The notes under the pieces: model-generated | Told to the model about the DNA's origin: nothing | What the model saw: the letters and a program-made list of their open reading frames with translations, nothing else | Databases searched by the model: none | Origin: Prevotellaceae bacterium UBA1786 | Lineage (GTDB): Bacteria > Bacteroidota > Bacteroidia > Bacteroidales > Bacteroidaceae | DNA length: 19,525 nt | Reading direction: 5' to 3' | Assembly (NCBI GenBank): GCA_002314525.1 | Contig: DCGE01000149.1 | Location: 1,828-21,352, forward strand | Shown: one piece after another, positions 1 through 7,969 of the stretch | Layout: each line of letters opens with the position of its first letter | Numbering within the stretch: the first letter of the stretch is position 1 | Position numbers and translations under genes: made by a program

Positions 1-617
1 GGACCATCGACCTGTACTTTCACTTCGAACCCACGTTCCTTAGGAATGGTCCCTATGCCCCACTGAGCGAAGTGCGTCTTTTCGGAACCCACAAGATACA
101 CGTCACGATAGATTCCGCTTCCGGTGTACCATCGGGAATCAGCATTACGGCTGTGATCGACCTTGACAAGAAGTATGTTGTCACCTTTCTTGAGATATGG
201 CGTCATATCGTATGCAAAAGACACATATCCGTTAGGGCGTTTGCCCAACAAATGTCCGTTGAGATATACCTCACTGCGATTATACACACCTTCGAAACAG
301 ATATGATGGCATGGGAAGGAATCCTTGATGCTGAAATGTCTGCGATACCACCCCACCCCACCGGGAAGATATCCTGTACAGCTGGCAAGATCGGGAGAAG
401 GAGTTGCCTCGATGGACCAGTCGTGAGGAAGAGAGAGTTTCCTCCATGATGAATCATCAAAAGACACAGATGACAATTTGGACACATCATCAGTTGACGG
501 GCTGAGAGTGAACAGCCAACCGTCGTTGAACTTCACGGATTCACCGAAACCAAGCTGAGAATAAGCAGCTGCAATATTCAATACAGAAACAAACACGAAA
601 AACAATATCCTTTTCAT
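1..617 (-). CDS. Glycoside hydrolase family 2 (beta-galactosidase-like), N-terminal part, cut by the window edge
   Basis: Reading the minus strand from the ATG at 617-615 gives 205 residues open to the left edge, so only the 5' part is present. Residues 1-20 form a signal peptide (MKRILFFVFVSVLNIAAAYS), so the enzyme is exported, probably to the periplasm or outer membrane. The rest matches the N-terminal sugar-binding jelly-roll domain of GH2 enzymes: a 'GWLF...LPHDW' opening, 'GGVGWYRRHF', 'GVYNRSEVYLNGHLLGKRPNGY', 'YDMTPYLKKGDN' and 'RWYTGSGIYRDVYL'. The catalytic TIM barrel lies outside the window, so substrate specificity cannot be read; beta-galactosidase is the usual annotation for this architecture. 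The gene diverges from the murA gene string. A role in polysaccharide breakdown is inferred from the family. Confidence 0.9.
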   Translation of the reverse strand, partial: MKRILFFVFVSVLNIAAAYSQLGFGESVKFNDGWLFTLSPSTDDVSKLSSVSFDDSSWRKLSLPHDWSIEATPSPDLASCTGYLPGGVGWYRRHFSIKDSFPCHHICFEGVYNRSEVYLNGHLLGKRPNGYVSFAYDMTPYLKKGDNILLVKVDHSRNADSRWYTGSGIYRDVYLVGSEKTHFAQWGIGTIPKERGFEVKVQVDG

Positions 618-638
618 AATGATCACAGATTAGTGCCA

Positions 639-646
639 CAAAGTTA
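639..646 (-). promoter_or_regulatory. Possible -7 promoter element for the GH2 gene
   Basis: The minus strand reads TAACTTTG at 646-639, a full match to the Bacteroidetes -7 consensus TAnnTTTG, 22 nt upstream of the GH2 ATG. I do not see a clean TTTG about 19-21 nt further upstream, so the -33 half is weak. The assignment rests on one motif plus position. Confidence 0.45.
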
Positions 647-685
647 ATATAAATGTATGAGAAACACATAAAAAAACTAAATTAT

Positions 686-716
686 TTTGCAGTTCGCTTG
701 ATTTATATTAAATTTG
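686..716 (+). promoter_or_regulatory. Promoter for the DUF4290-murA-porU gene string
   Basis: TTTG at 686-689 and TAAATTTG at 709-716 are separated by 19 nt, matching both halves of the Bacteroidetes primary sigma-factor consensus (TTTG, N19-21, TAnnTTTG). Transcription should start near 720-724, leaving a leader of about 100 nt before the ATG at 824. No comparable promoter match was noticed in the gaps further along this string, which supports this as the main promoter. Confidence 0.7.
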
Positions 717-734
717 CATTGATTATGGATTATG

Positions 735-777
735 CCGGACTCTGTCCGGAGCAATCACTGCAGTAAGTCAGCATTGC
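735..777 (+). other. Two adjacent stem-loops in the leader of the long gene string
   Basis: CCGGAC at 735-740 pairs with GTCCGG at 744-749 across a 3-nt loop. Directly after it, GCAAT at 751-755 pairs with ATTGC at 773-777, enclosing the palindrome ACTGCAGT at 757-764. Both lie between the predicted transcription start and the first ATG at 824. No U-run follows, so a simple intrinsic terminator is unlikely. A stabilising or regulatory leader structure is possible, but I do not recognise a known riboswitch. Confidence 0.4.
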
Positions 778-823
778 ATATATGACGAACTACTTGAAGT
801 AAACGATAATTACAACAAAAGAT

Positions 824-1414
824 ATGGACTACAACACACAACGAAAGAAACTGACTCTGCCAGAATACGGCAGGCATATTCAAAACATGGTTGATTTTGC
901 CAGAACAATTGAAAATCGCGAAGAAAGACAGGTTTGTGCGGAAGCCATCGTATCATTGATGAAGAACATGTACGACAAGAATGACACGACAGAGGATGTT
1001 CAGTTGAAGCTATGGAACCAATTTGCGACAATGGCAGAATACGACATCGACATTGACTATCCAGTTGAGATTGAGAAGCGAGAGGCGAGAGACGAGAGAC
1101 GAGAGTACCTGAAATATCCTCAGAAGAAGATTCAAGAACGTCATTACGGTGCTTTGGTAGAAGAGTTCACCGGTATCCTCAAGAGTATGAAGGAAGGCGA
1201 AGAGAAGAAAGAACTCGTAGAGCTCTTGGCAAACCAGATGAAGAGAAACCTCGCCAGCTGGAACACCAATGCGATGGACAACGAGAAGGTTATGGATGAT
1301 ATTGCTGCATACACACAAGGCAACGTGATTCTTCATGAATCAGACATAGACTTCATTTCTGATGCAGAAGCTCTGGGCGGTGTGGCAGGACAGAAAAAGA
1401 AGAAAAAGAAGTAA
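824..1414 (+). CDS. DUF4290 domain-containing protein
   Basis: This 196-residue cytoplasmic protein has no signal peptide or membrane segment. The start 'MDYNTQRKKLTLPEYGRHIQ' and the following 'MVDFARTIENREERQ' are characteristic of DUF4290, a family confined to Bacteroidetes and, to my knowledge, often encoded just upstream of murA. The chain is strongly charged and predicted largely helical, and it ends in six consecutive lysines. It is the first gene after the promoter at 686-716, so it may be co-expressed with the envelope and MEP-pathway genes downstream. The biochemical function is unknown. The lysine tail might bind RNA or acidic partners, but that is a guess. The family call is fairly sure; the role is not. 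Confidence 0.85.
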   Translation: MDYNTQRKKLTLPEYGRHIQNMVDFARTIENREERQVCAEAIVSLMKNMYDKNDTTEDVQLKLWNQFATMAEYDIDIDYPVEIEKREARDERREYLKYPQKKIQERHYGALVEEFTGILKSMKEGEEKKELVELLANQMKRNLASWNTNAMDNEKVMDDIAAYTQGNVILHESDIDFISDAEALGGVAGQKKKKKK

Positions 1415-1462
1415 TAACGATATCAACTGTAGAATCTGAAAATCAAAATAAACGACAAAAAT

Positions 1463-2854
1463 ATGAAGACTACAAAACGAATTATCATGTCTGTTGCCGC
1501 AATGGCAGTTACGGGTATCATGAATGCCCAATTATCCGTAGAGGTTGCCGATTCGGTTCCAACAAACGAAAGGTATAATCCAGAGCTTGGTTATTTCCAG
1601 AAAGCCTACAGCGACATAGGAGACCCACGGTTCATGATAACCGACAAAGACGGGACCTTCACTTTGGGTATCGGTGGTACGATTCGTGCATCAACATATT
1701 ACGATTTCGACGGTACACTGTCTTCGAAATCATCAAAGTTCAATGTCTACAAGATCACTGCCCCATCGGATTTTGCCAAGCACTTCGGACTTGACGCCGT
1801 AAATTCGGAACTGCATGCCAAGGCAAAGACAAAGATCGGAAAACATACCATCATCGCATTTCTGAAAGTATCAGCCAACGACGATGAATTCATAAAGCTC
1901 AGCAACGCATACGTTTCATTCGATGGTTTCACGATAGGACGCGTCTATTCCTTCTTCATGGATTTGGAGGCAGGTCCGAGAACCGTTGACATGGCAGGTC
2001 CTTGTTCACAGATCAGCGCCACACAGCCATTGATTGGTTTCACATTGCCTATCGACAAGAAATGGACTGTTGCGGCATCTGTTGAGAACCCGGTTGTGAA
2101 AACATTCAACTATCCGAACATCGGCATGCTTGAGGACTATCAGAATTGTCCAGACATCGTACTCAAGGGTAAATACAAGTGGAACAACGGGCATGTTCAG
2201 ATTGCCGGACTCTTCAGGAACTGTGCATGGTGGCGTACTGACAAGCACGGAGTGCCAGAATCATTCCAAGGTGAGACAGACCATGCAAACGGATATGGAG
2301 TTGCCCTCAGCGGAAGTTACCGTCCGGTCAAGAAGTTGGAACTATCCGCACAAGGATACTACGGAACGGGAATCTCGAAATATGTCAATGACTTAGGAGA
2401 CCTGAAATGCGACCTCATTCCATTGGCAGAGACAAACGACCACGGATTAGGTCTGACAGGACTTGTCAAGGAGATGAAAGCCGTTCCCGTTACCGGAGGA
2501 TATCTCTCCATAGGTTACCACTGGACAGACAGGCTGTCTTCATTCCTTGTAGGAGGATTTTCGAAATTGGACATTTCAAAGGACGAGAGTAAGTTTACAT
2601 ACGAGCAGATGAAATCAGAAACAGATCCGACAAAACGAGGAGTCACTCTCAAAAAGGCATTTTACACTGCTGCGAACATCTTCTACAACATCAATGACTA
2701 TTGTACAGTTGGTATTGAGGCCAACTATGGTAATATCACAAAGTACAACTTCAATAAGATCAGTGAACAAGGTATGGATGACCGTGTGGAATACAAGGGA
2801 GAAGTCTCGGGTCACGCAACACGTATCAATGGTACTTTCATCTACCAATTCTAA
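1463..2854 (+). CDS. Outer-membrane beta-barrel protein, porin-like (DcaP-like)
   Basis: This 463-residue protein begins with a signal peptide (MKTTKRIIMSVAAMAVTGIMNA, cleavage near the Ala-Gln at 22-23), placing it in the envelope. The mature part shows alternating hydrophobic and polar strands, many aromatic residues at strand ends, and a terminal Phe ('GTFIYQF'), the usual outer-membrane insertion signal. The segment 'DPRFMITDKDGTFTLGIGG' followed by 'RASTYYDF' resembles the first strands of DcaP-like trimeric porins, so diffusion of small solutes is the likely role. No TonB box or plug domain is visible, which argues against a TonB-dependent receptor. It lies 48 nt after the DUF4290 gene and 9 nt before murA. 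The barrel call is confident; the specific porin family is tentative. Confidence 0.75.
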   Translation: MKTTKRIIMSVAAMAVTGIMNAQLSVEVADSVPTNERYNPELGYFQKAYSDIGDPRFMITDKDGTFTLGIGGTIRASTYYDFDGTLSSKSSKFNVYKITAPSDFAKHFGLDAVNSELHAKAKTKIGKHTIIAFLKVSANDDEFIKLSNAYVSFDGFTIGRVYSFFMDLEAGPRTVDMAGPCSQISATQPLIGFTLPIDKKWTVAASVENPVVKTFNYPNIGMLEDYQNCPDIVLKGKYKWNNGHVQIAGLFRNCAWWRTDKHGVPESFQGETDHANGYGVALSGSYRPVKKLELSAQGYYGTGISKYVNDLGDLKCDLIPLAETNDHGLGLTGLVKEMKAVPVTGGYLSIGYHWTDRLSSFLVGGFSKLDISKDESKFTYEQMKSETDPTKRGVTLKKAFYTAANIFYNINDYCTVGIEANYGNITKYNFNKISEQGMDDRVEYKGEVSGHATRINGTFIYQF

Positions 2855-2863
2855 AATCAGATA

Positions 2864-4198
2864 ATGAAATCATTCTATATAGAAGGAGGGCATAAACTCC
2901 ACGGGGACATCACTCCTCAGGGGGCAAAGAACGAGGCATTGGAAGTCATCTCTGCCGTCTTGCTCACAGAAGAACCTGTCATCATCAGGAACATCCCCGA
3001 TATTCAGGATGTCAACAACCTGCTGAAGCTATTGTCTTCAATAGGTGTGAAGGTCTCAAAAGCCGCTCCACTTCGTTCACAGCTATTCAGCACAAACGAC
3101 TATCGGTTTGAAGCCAACGACATAAATATCGACTATCTGCAAAGCGATGAATTCATTGCACGATGTGCGGCTCTCAGAGGGTCGATATTGCTTCTTGGAC
3201 CACTGTTGGGAAGATTCCATCAGGCTTGTATCGCCAAGCCAGGAGGAGACCAGATAGGGCGACGCCGTCTTGATACACATTTCATGGGTATTCAAGAACT
3301 TGGAGCAGTGTTCACACACGATTCAAAGCGCGGAGTATTCAACATTACTGCCGAAAAACTCCAGGGCAGGTTCATGCTGCTTGATGAAGCATCAGTAACA
3401 GGAACGGCAAATATCATCATGGCTGCAGTACTTGCAGAAGGAACCACCCAGATATACAACGCGGCATGTGAGCCTTATATACAGCAGTTGTGCAAGTTGC
3501 TCAACCAGATGGGTGCACAAATCACAGGAATCGCATCGAACCTGCTGACGATAAAGGGAGTCAAGGAACTGCATGGTGCAGACCACACCATACTGCCAGA
3601 CATGATTGAAGTAGGCAGTTTCATCGGTATGGCGGCAATGACCGGAAGCGAGTTGACTATCAAAGATGTGTCATACGACAACCTCGGATGCATTCCTTCC
3701 ACTTTCCAGAGAATGGGAATAACAATTGAAAGACGCGGAGACGATCTGTTCATTCCCGAGCACGATCACTACACGATACAGTCATTTATCGACGGAAGTA
3801 CCATGGCAATTTCTGACGCGCCATGGCCAGGACTTACCCCAGACCTGCTGAGTATCCTGCTCGTGGTTGCCACGCAGGCAAAGGGTTCAGTGCTGATTCA
3901 CCAGAAGATGTTTGAAAGCCGACTGTTCTTTGTAGACAAGCTCATAGACATGGGAGCACAGATTATCCTGTGCGATCCTCACAGAGCTGTTGTTGTGGGA
4001 CATGACAAGGCGGCTCCTCTGCATGCTTCAAGACTTACATCACCCGATATCCGTGCCGGTATTGCATTGCTCATCGCAGCCATGAGTGCCGAAGGTGTAA
4101 GTACAATCAGCAACATTGAGCAGATAGACCGTGGGTATGAACATATCGAACAACGTCTGAAGGCATTAGGTGCCAAAATTGAACGCGTTGACAATTGA
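2864..4198 (+). CDS. murA: UDP-N-acetylglucosamine 1-carboxyvinyltransferase, Asp-type active site
   Basis: MurA transfers the enolpyruvyl group of phosphoenolpyruvate to UDP-GlcNAc, the first committed cytoplasmic step of peptidoglycan synthesis. The 444-residue length is close to that of bacterial MurA, with the two-lobed EPSP-synthase-like fold. 'GAKNEAL' at residues 20-26 holds the conserved Lys22-Asn23 pair. The active-site loop reads 'KPGGDQIGRRRLDTH' at 125-139: the position that is Cys115 in E. coli is Asp129 here (codon 3248-3250). Asp at this position is known in several lineages, keeps activity, and prevents covalent attack by fosfomycin. The late 'WPGLTPDL' holds the conserved catalytic Asp, and 'DIRAG' the conserved Arg. 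The ATG at 2864 gives a typical start. rimM follows after 5 nt. Confidence 0.97.
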   Translation: MKSFYIEGGHKLHGDITPQGAKNEALEVISAVLLTEEPVIIRNIPDIQDVNNLLKLLSSIGVKVSKAAPLRSQLFSTNDYRFEANDINIDYLQSDEFIARCAALRGSILLLGPLLGRFHQACIAKPGGDQIGRRRLDTHFMGIQELGAVFTHDSKRGVFNITAEKLQGRFMLLDEASVTGTANIIMAAVLAEGTTQIYNAACEPYIQQLCKLLNQMGAQITGIASNLLTIKGVKELHGADHTILPDMIEVGSFIGMAAMTGSELTIKDVSYDNLGCIPSTFQRMGITIERRGDDLFIPEHDHYTIQSFIDGSTMAISDAPWPGLTPDLLSILLVVATQAKGSVLIHQKMFESRLFFVDKLIDMGAQIILCDPHRAVVVGHDKAAPLHASRLTSPDIRAGIALLIAAMSAEGVSTISNIEQIDRGYEHIEQRLKALGAKIERVDN

Positions 4199-4203
4199 TT
4201 GAT

Positions 4204-4740
4204 ATGATTGAGAGAAACGACGTTTACAGAATAGGCAAGATCAAAAAAGCGCACGGGCTGAAAGGCGAAGTGGTATTTGTCTTTGATGATGACATCTTTG
4301 ACAGGGTCGACTGCGAGTACTTGATCTGTGATGTTGACGGCATTCTGGTTCCGTTCTTCATAGAAGAATACAGGTTTCGTTCTGATTCATCTGCGCTTGT
4401 GAAGTTTGATGACATTGATTCAGTAGAACAGACTTCACAAATTCTGGGATGCGACGTATATTTCGAAAGGAAATACGCCGAGAACAACGATGAACTCAGC
4501 ATTGAGGAAGATGACGGTGAAGAATTCTCGCTTTACTATTTTGTCGGGTTTGATATCATTGCCGACACGAAGACGATAGGGAAAATTGAGTCTGTGGATG
4601 ACAGTACACAGAATTGGCTGTTTGTTCTTGACAATGGGACATTCATACCAGCCAATGGCGACTTCATCACAGATATCAATCAGGAAAAACGTACAATTAC
4701 GATGGATCTTCCAGATGGTCTGTTGGATTTAAACAAATAA
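4204..4740 (+). CDS. rimM: Ribosome maturation factor RimM
   Basis: RimM is a cytoplasmic assembly factor for the 30S subunit that binds ribosomal protein S19 and helps mature the 3' domain of 16S rRNA. 'RIGKIKKAHGLKGEVVF' is the signature opening of the N-terminal RimM beta-barrel. The second half, with 'YYFVGFDII' and ending 'ITMDLPDGLLDLNK', fits the C-terminal PRC-barrel. I chose the ATG at 4204 (178 residues), which starts 9 residues before that motif and lies 5 nt after the murA stop. A longer reading from TTG at 4195 overlaps the murA stop by 4 nt and would add three residues. The linker at about residues 85-105 is very acidic. Co-transcription with murA and dxr looks near certain from the spacing. 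Confidence 0.95.
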   Translation: MIERNDVYRIGKIKKAHGLKGEVVFVFDDDIFDRVDCEYLICDVDGILVPFFIEEYRFRSDSSALVKFDDIDSVEQTSQILGCDVYFERKYAENNDELSIEEDDGEEFSLYYFVGFDIIADTKTIGKIESVDDSTQNWLFVLDNGTFIPANGDFITDINQEKRTITMDLPDGLLDLNK

Positions 4741-4747
4741 AGAAAAA

Positions 4748-5899
4748 TTGGAAAAGAAAAAGATATGCATATTGGGGTCAACCGGTTCAATAGGATGTCA
4801 GGCACTTGATGTCATTGACCTTCATTCCGATATGTATGAAGCATATATCCTCACAGCAAACAACAATGTTGAAAGGTTGGTGGCTCAGGCAAGAAGGTTT
4901 CGCCCCGAAGCTGTAGTCATAGCTAACGAGACTCATTATGACGATGTCAAGGATGCACTTTCCGATCTTCCCATCAAAGTATACGCCGGTGAAGAAGCAC
5001 TTTGCCAGGTCGTACAGGACAGCAATGTAGATATCGTACTTGCTTCCATGGTCGGTTTTGCAGGTCTCAGGCCTACCATCAGTGCCATCAAGGCAGGGAA
5101 GGCAATAGCCCTTGCCAACAAGGAGACACTGGTAGTGGCAGGAGAACTTATAACAAGACTGGCGATTGAGAACCGTGTGCCGATTCTGCCAGTCGATTCA
5201 GAACACTCAGCTATCTTCCAGTGCATCGAGCCTGGCAACAGGATAGAGAAGATTCTGCTCACATGCAGCGGCGGTCCGTTCCGGTTATTCAGTATGGAAC
5301 AACTGGCCAAAGTCACGAAGAATGATGCCCTTGCCCACCCTACCTGGAACATGGGAGCAAAGATAACCATCGATTCCGCCACCCTGATGAACAAAGGCTT
5401 TGAGGTTATCGAGGCGAAATGGCTCTTCGGTGTCAGTCCGGAACAGATACAAGTCATCGTTCACCCACAGTCCGTAATTCATTCCATGGTACAGTTTGAA
5501 GACGGAGCAGTAAAAGCCCAACTCGGAATGCCAGACATGAAACTGCCTATCCAGTATGCATTCAGTTATCCGAAACGACTGTCAGCACCGTTTGACCGTG
5601 TAGATTTCTTCCAGATAAAGGACCTGACCTTTGAGAAGCCCGATACAGAACGATTCCGTTGTCTGCAGCTTGCCTACGAGGCATTACGTCAAGGCGGTAA
5701 CATGCCGTGCATCGTGAATGCAGCAAACGAAGTTGCAAACCGTGCATTCATCGAGGGCAGCATATCTTTCACGAGAATCAGTGAAGTCATCGAAGACTCA
5801 ATGGAGCATATTGCTTTCTCGAAAGCATCAGAACTCGATGACTACCTTGAGACCGACCGCATAGCAAGAGAATACGCATTTACTTTAATAAACAGATAA
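4748..5899 (+). CDS. dxr: 1-deoxy-D-xylulose 5-phosphate reductoisomerase, TTG start
   Basis: Dxr converts 1-deoxy-D-xylulose 5-phosphate to 2-C-methyl-D-erythritol 4-phosphate with NADPH, the committed step of the MEP isoprenoid pathway. The 383-residue length is about normal. The Rossmann motif GSTGSIG lies at residues 10-16. 'VDSEHSAIFQ' at 149-158 supplies metal ligands Asp150 and Glu152; 'MNKGFEVIEA' supplies Glu219; 'CSGGPFR' and 'NMGAKITIDSAT' form the substrate phosphate and flexible-loop regions. The start must be TTG at 4748: a stop lies in frame at 4730-4732, no ATG or GTG intervenes, and the NADPH motif begins 9 codons later. It lies 7 nt after rimM and 12 nt before rseP. A second MEP gene, ispF, ends the same gene string. 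Confidence 0.96.
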   Translation: MEKKKICILGSTGSIGCQALDVIDLHSDMYEAYILTANNNVERLVAQARRFRPEAVVIANETHYDDVKDALSDLPIKVYAGEEALCQVVQDSNVDIVLASMVGFAGLRPTISAIKAGKAIALANKETLVVAGELITRLAIENRVPILPVDSEHSAIFQCIEPGNRIEKILLTCSGGPFRLFSMEQLAKVTKNDALAHPTWNMGAKITIDSATLMNKGFEVIEAKWLFGVSPEQIQVIVHPQSVIHSMVQFEDGAVKAQLGMPDMKLPIQYAFSYPKRLSAPFDRVDFFQIKDLTFEKPDTERFRCLQLAYEALRQGGNMPCIVNAANEVANRAFIEGSISFTRISEVIEDSMEHIAFSKASELDDYLETDRIAREYAFTLINR

Positions 5900-5911
5900 C
5901 AATATAAAAAT

Positions 5912-7342
5912 ATGATACAAGTCCTTCAACTTATTGCAGCCTTCGCACTCCTCATCCTACTTCATGAAGGAGGCCATTTTTTAGCAGCCAAGATTTTCAA
6001 AGTCAGAGTAGAAAAATTCTATCTTTTCTTCGATGCATGGAATCTCCGTTTCTTCTCCACATACGCAGACTGGTTCCGCAAGCTATGCGGCAAGAAGCCT
6101 GCAGTGAAAAGATACGTCAAAAACAAGAAAGACAAGGATATTCAGGACGGATATGAATACGAAGGAACAGAATATGGCATTGGCTGGCTTCCTCTCGGTG
6201 GCTATGTGAAAATTGCCGGTATGGTTGATGAAAGCATGGATCTTGAACAACTGAAAAAAGAGCCTCAACCATGGGAGTTCCGTTCAAAACCAGCTTGGCA
6301 GAGACTGATCATCATGCTTGGCGGTGTACTTATGAACTTCGTCACTGCATTCGTTCTCTACGCTATGGTATTATGCGTTTGGGGAGAGAGCTATGTTCAG
6401 CCAGAAGACATGACATACGGTATGAAATTCAGTGCCGCCGCAAAACATGACGGTTTCCTCGATGGCGATATCATCACACATATCGGTGGGGAAAAAGTAA
6501 AGAAATGGAATACTGCATGTATCCGTAACATGTCGAATGCCAAAACAGTGACAATATTACGCAATGGCGAAAGTATGGATATCAACATGCCAGAAAACAT
6601 GAACATGCTTGAGATGATCGATCCGGAACTGTATGTCCAGGAACGGATACCGCTCAATATCGACAGCATCACACCGGAAAGTCCTGCAGCATCGATCGGA
6701 TTGAAGTCCAGTGATAGGATTTCAGCCATCAATGGCACTCCGATTGAAGATTTCAACGATCTCACATCAGTTCTGTCATCTATCTCCAAATCACTCAGTG
6801 CTGATGCAATTGCGGCTGACACACTCAAAGCAAGGAACATCATATTGACTGTCAACGGTGAAGACACACCTGTAGTACTGACACCTGATTTCAAGCTTGG
6901 CATAGTAAACAAAATCCCGAATTACGAAATCACAAGTATTGACTACAACATCATAAGCAGTATTCCGGCAGGACTTGAACTTGGCTGGACACAGATTTGC
7001 GGGTACGTCAATGACTTGAAATATATCTTTACAGCAAAGGGAGCGAAAAGTGTAGGTGGACCTATCGGAATCGTACAGATTTTCCCAAAGGCCTGGGACT
7101 GGATGAAATTCTGGTTGCTGACTGCATTCCTTTCAATTGCGTTAGGTGTAATGAATCTACTTCCTATCCCAGCCCTTGACGGAGGACATGCAGTGCTCGC
7201 TGTCTGGGAAATTATCACAAAGAAAAAGCCAAGCGACAAATTCTTAGAGAAAATACAGTATGTAGGACTCTGGCTCATAATAGCCCTCATGGTATTTGCG
7301 ACTTGGAATGATATCATGCGTCTGTTACATATCAATTTCTGA
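5912..7342 (+). CDS. rseP: RIP metalloprotease RseP (site-2 protease family)
   Basis: This is an inner-membrane zinc protease that cuts substrates within the membrane, classically anti-sigma factors and signal-peptide remnants. The zinc motif HEGGH (His18, Glu19, His22) sits inside the first membrane segment. The third zinc ligand lies in 'NLLPIPALDGGH' at residues 415-426, with Asp423. One or two PDZ domains occupy about 180-330 ('GFLDGDIITHIGGEKV' and 'AASIGLKSSDRISAINGTPI'). Membrane segments are visible near 1-25, 130-155, 400-415 and 450-468. A charged, lysine-rich stretch at about 60-85, before 'GIGWLPLGGYVKIAGMVDE', is longer than in E. coli RseP, giving 476 residues in total. Next to dxr, as is common in many bacteria. 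Its substrates in this organism cannot be inferred. Confidence 0.95.
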   Translation: MIQVLQLIAAFALLILLHEGGHFLAAKIFKVRVEKFYLFFDAWNLRFFSTYADWFRKLCGKKPAVKRYVKNKKDKDIQDGYEYEGTEYGIGWLPLGGYVKIAGMVDESMDLEQLKKEPQPWEFRSKPAWQRLIIMLGGVLMNFVTAFVLYAMVLCVWGESYVQPEDMTYGMKFSAAAKHDGFLDGDIITHIGGEKVKKWNTACIRNMSNAKTVTILRNGESMDINMPENMNMLEMIDPELYVQERIPLNIDSITPESPAASIGLKSSDRISAINGTPIEDFNDLTSVLSSISKSLSADAIAADTLKARNIILTVNGEDTPVVLTPDFKLGIVNKIPNYEITSIDYNIISSIPAGLELGWTQICGYVNDLKYIFTAKGAKSVGGPIGIVQIFPKAWDWMKFWLLTAFLSIALGVMNLLPIPALDGGHAVLAVWEIITKKKPSDKFLEKIQYVGLWLIIALMVFATWNDIMRLLHINF

Positions 7343-7344
7343 TT

Positions 7345-7962
7345 ATGAAAATTCTATGCGTGGGAATGAACTACCCACAGCACAACAAGGAACAGGACAA
7401 CCCTTTGGTAACCGAAGAGCCTGTGATATTCTCAAAACCCGAATCATCTATGATCAGGGACGGGAAACCATTTTTCATACCCGATTTCGCAGAGAGGTTT
7501 GACTATGAGACAGAACTGGTTGTTAGGATATGCCGTCAGGGGAAAAGCATCTCAGAACGTTTTGCATACCGTTACTACGATGCTGTAACAGTCGGAATTG
7601 ACTTCACAGCACGTGACCTGCAGGACAAACTTCGCGCCAAAGGCCATCCGTGGGATCTTTGCAAAGGATTTGACGGCTCTGCAGTCGTGGGAAACTGGGT
7701 AGAACTCTCAGACCTAAAAGCAAACATCAACAACATCAATTTCCACTTGGATATTGATGGTAAGACCGTACAATCAGGTTGTACAAAAGACATGACTCAT
7801 TCCGTTGACAGGATTGTGTCATTCGTAAGCAACTACTTCACCCTCAAACAAGGTGATATCATATTCACCGGAACACCGTCAGGCATAGGTCCCGTTTCAG
7901 AGGACCAACATCTGACGGCATATATGGAAGACAGGAAAGTTTTGGAATTCAATGTAAAATAA
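7345..7962 (+). CDS. Fumarylacetoacetate hydrolase (FAH) family protein
   Basis: This 205-residue cytoplasmic protein is of the small single-domain FAH type. Metal-binding residues are visible as Glu55 and Glu57 in 'YETELVV' and Asp86 in 'VGIDFTARDLQ'; 'KGFDGSAVVG', 'IFTGTPSGIGPV' and 'FTLKQGDIIFTGTPSG' are family hallmarks. Members hydrolyse or decarboxylate acyl-pyruvates or oxaloacetate with Mg or Mn. The short form found here is often annotated as acylpyruvase or 2-hydroxyhepta-2,4-diene-1,7-dioate isomerase, but the sequence does not settle the substrate. The ATG lies 2 nt after the rseP stop, so translational coupling is likely. The gene has no obvious link to the envelope functions around it. 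Confidence 0.88.
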   Translation: MKILCVGMNYPQHNKEQDNPLVTEEPVIFSKPESSMIRDGKPFFIPDFAERFDYETELVVRICRQGKSISERFAYRYYDAVTVGIDFTARDLQDKLRAKGHPWDLCKGFDGSAVVGNWVELSDLKANINNINFHLDIDGKTVQSGCTKDMTHSVDRIVSFVSNYFTLKQGDIIFTGTPSGIGPVSEDQHLTAYMEDRKVLEFNVK

Positions 7963-7969
7963 TAACATC

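Noticed and set aside
72..449. 125-codon frame on the plus strand
   Set aside because: Antisense to the GH2 gene, whose protein is clearly recognisable on the minus strand.
618..823. tRNA or known riboswitch in the divergent region
   Set aside because: The hairpins do not build a cloverleaf, and I recognise no conserved riboswitch core.
4936..5457. 173-codon frame on the minus strand
   Set aside because: Antisense shadow of dxr; no recognisable domain.
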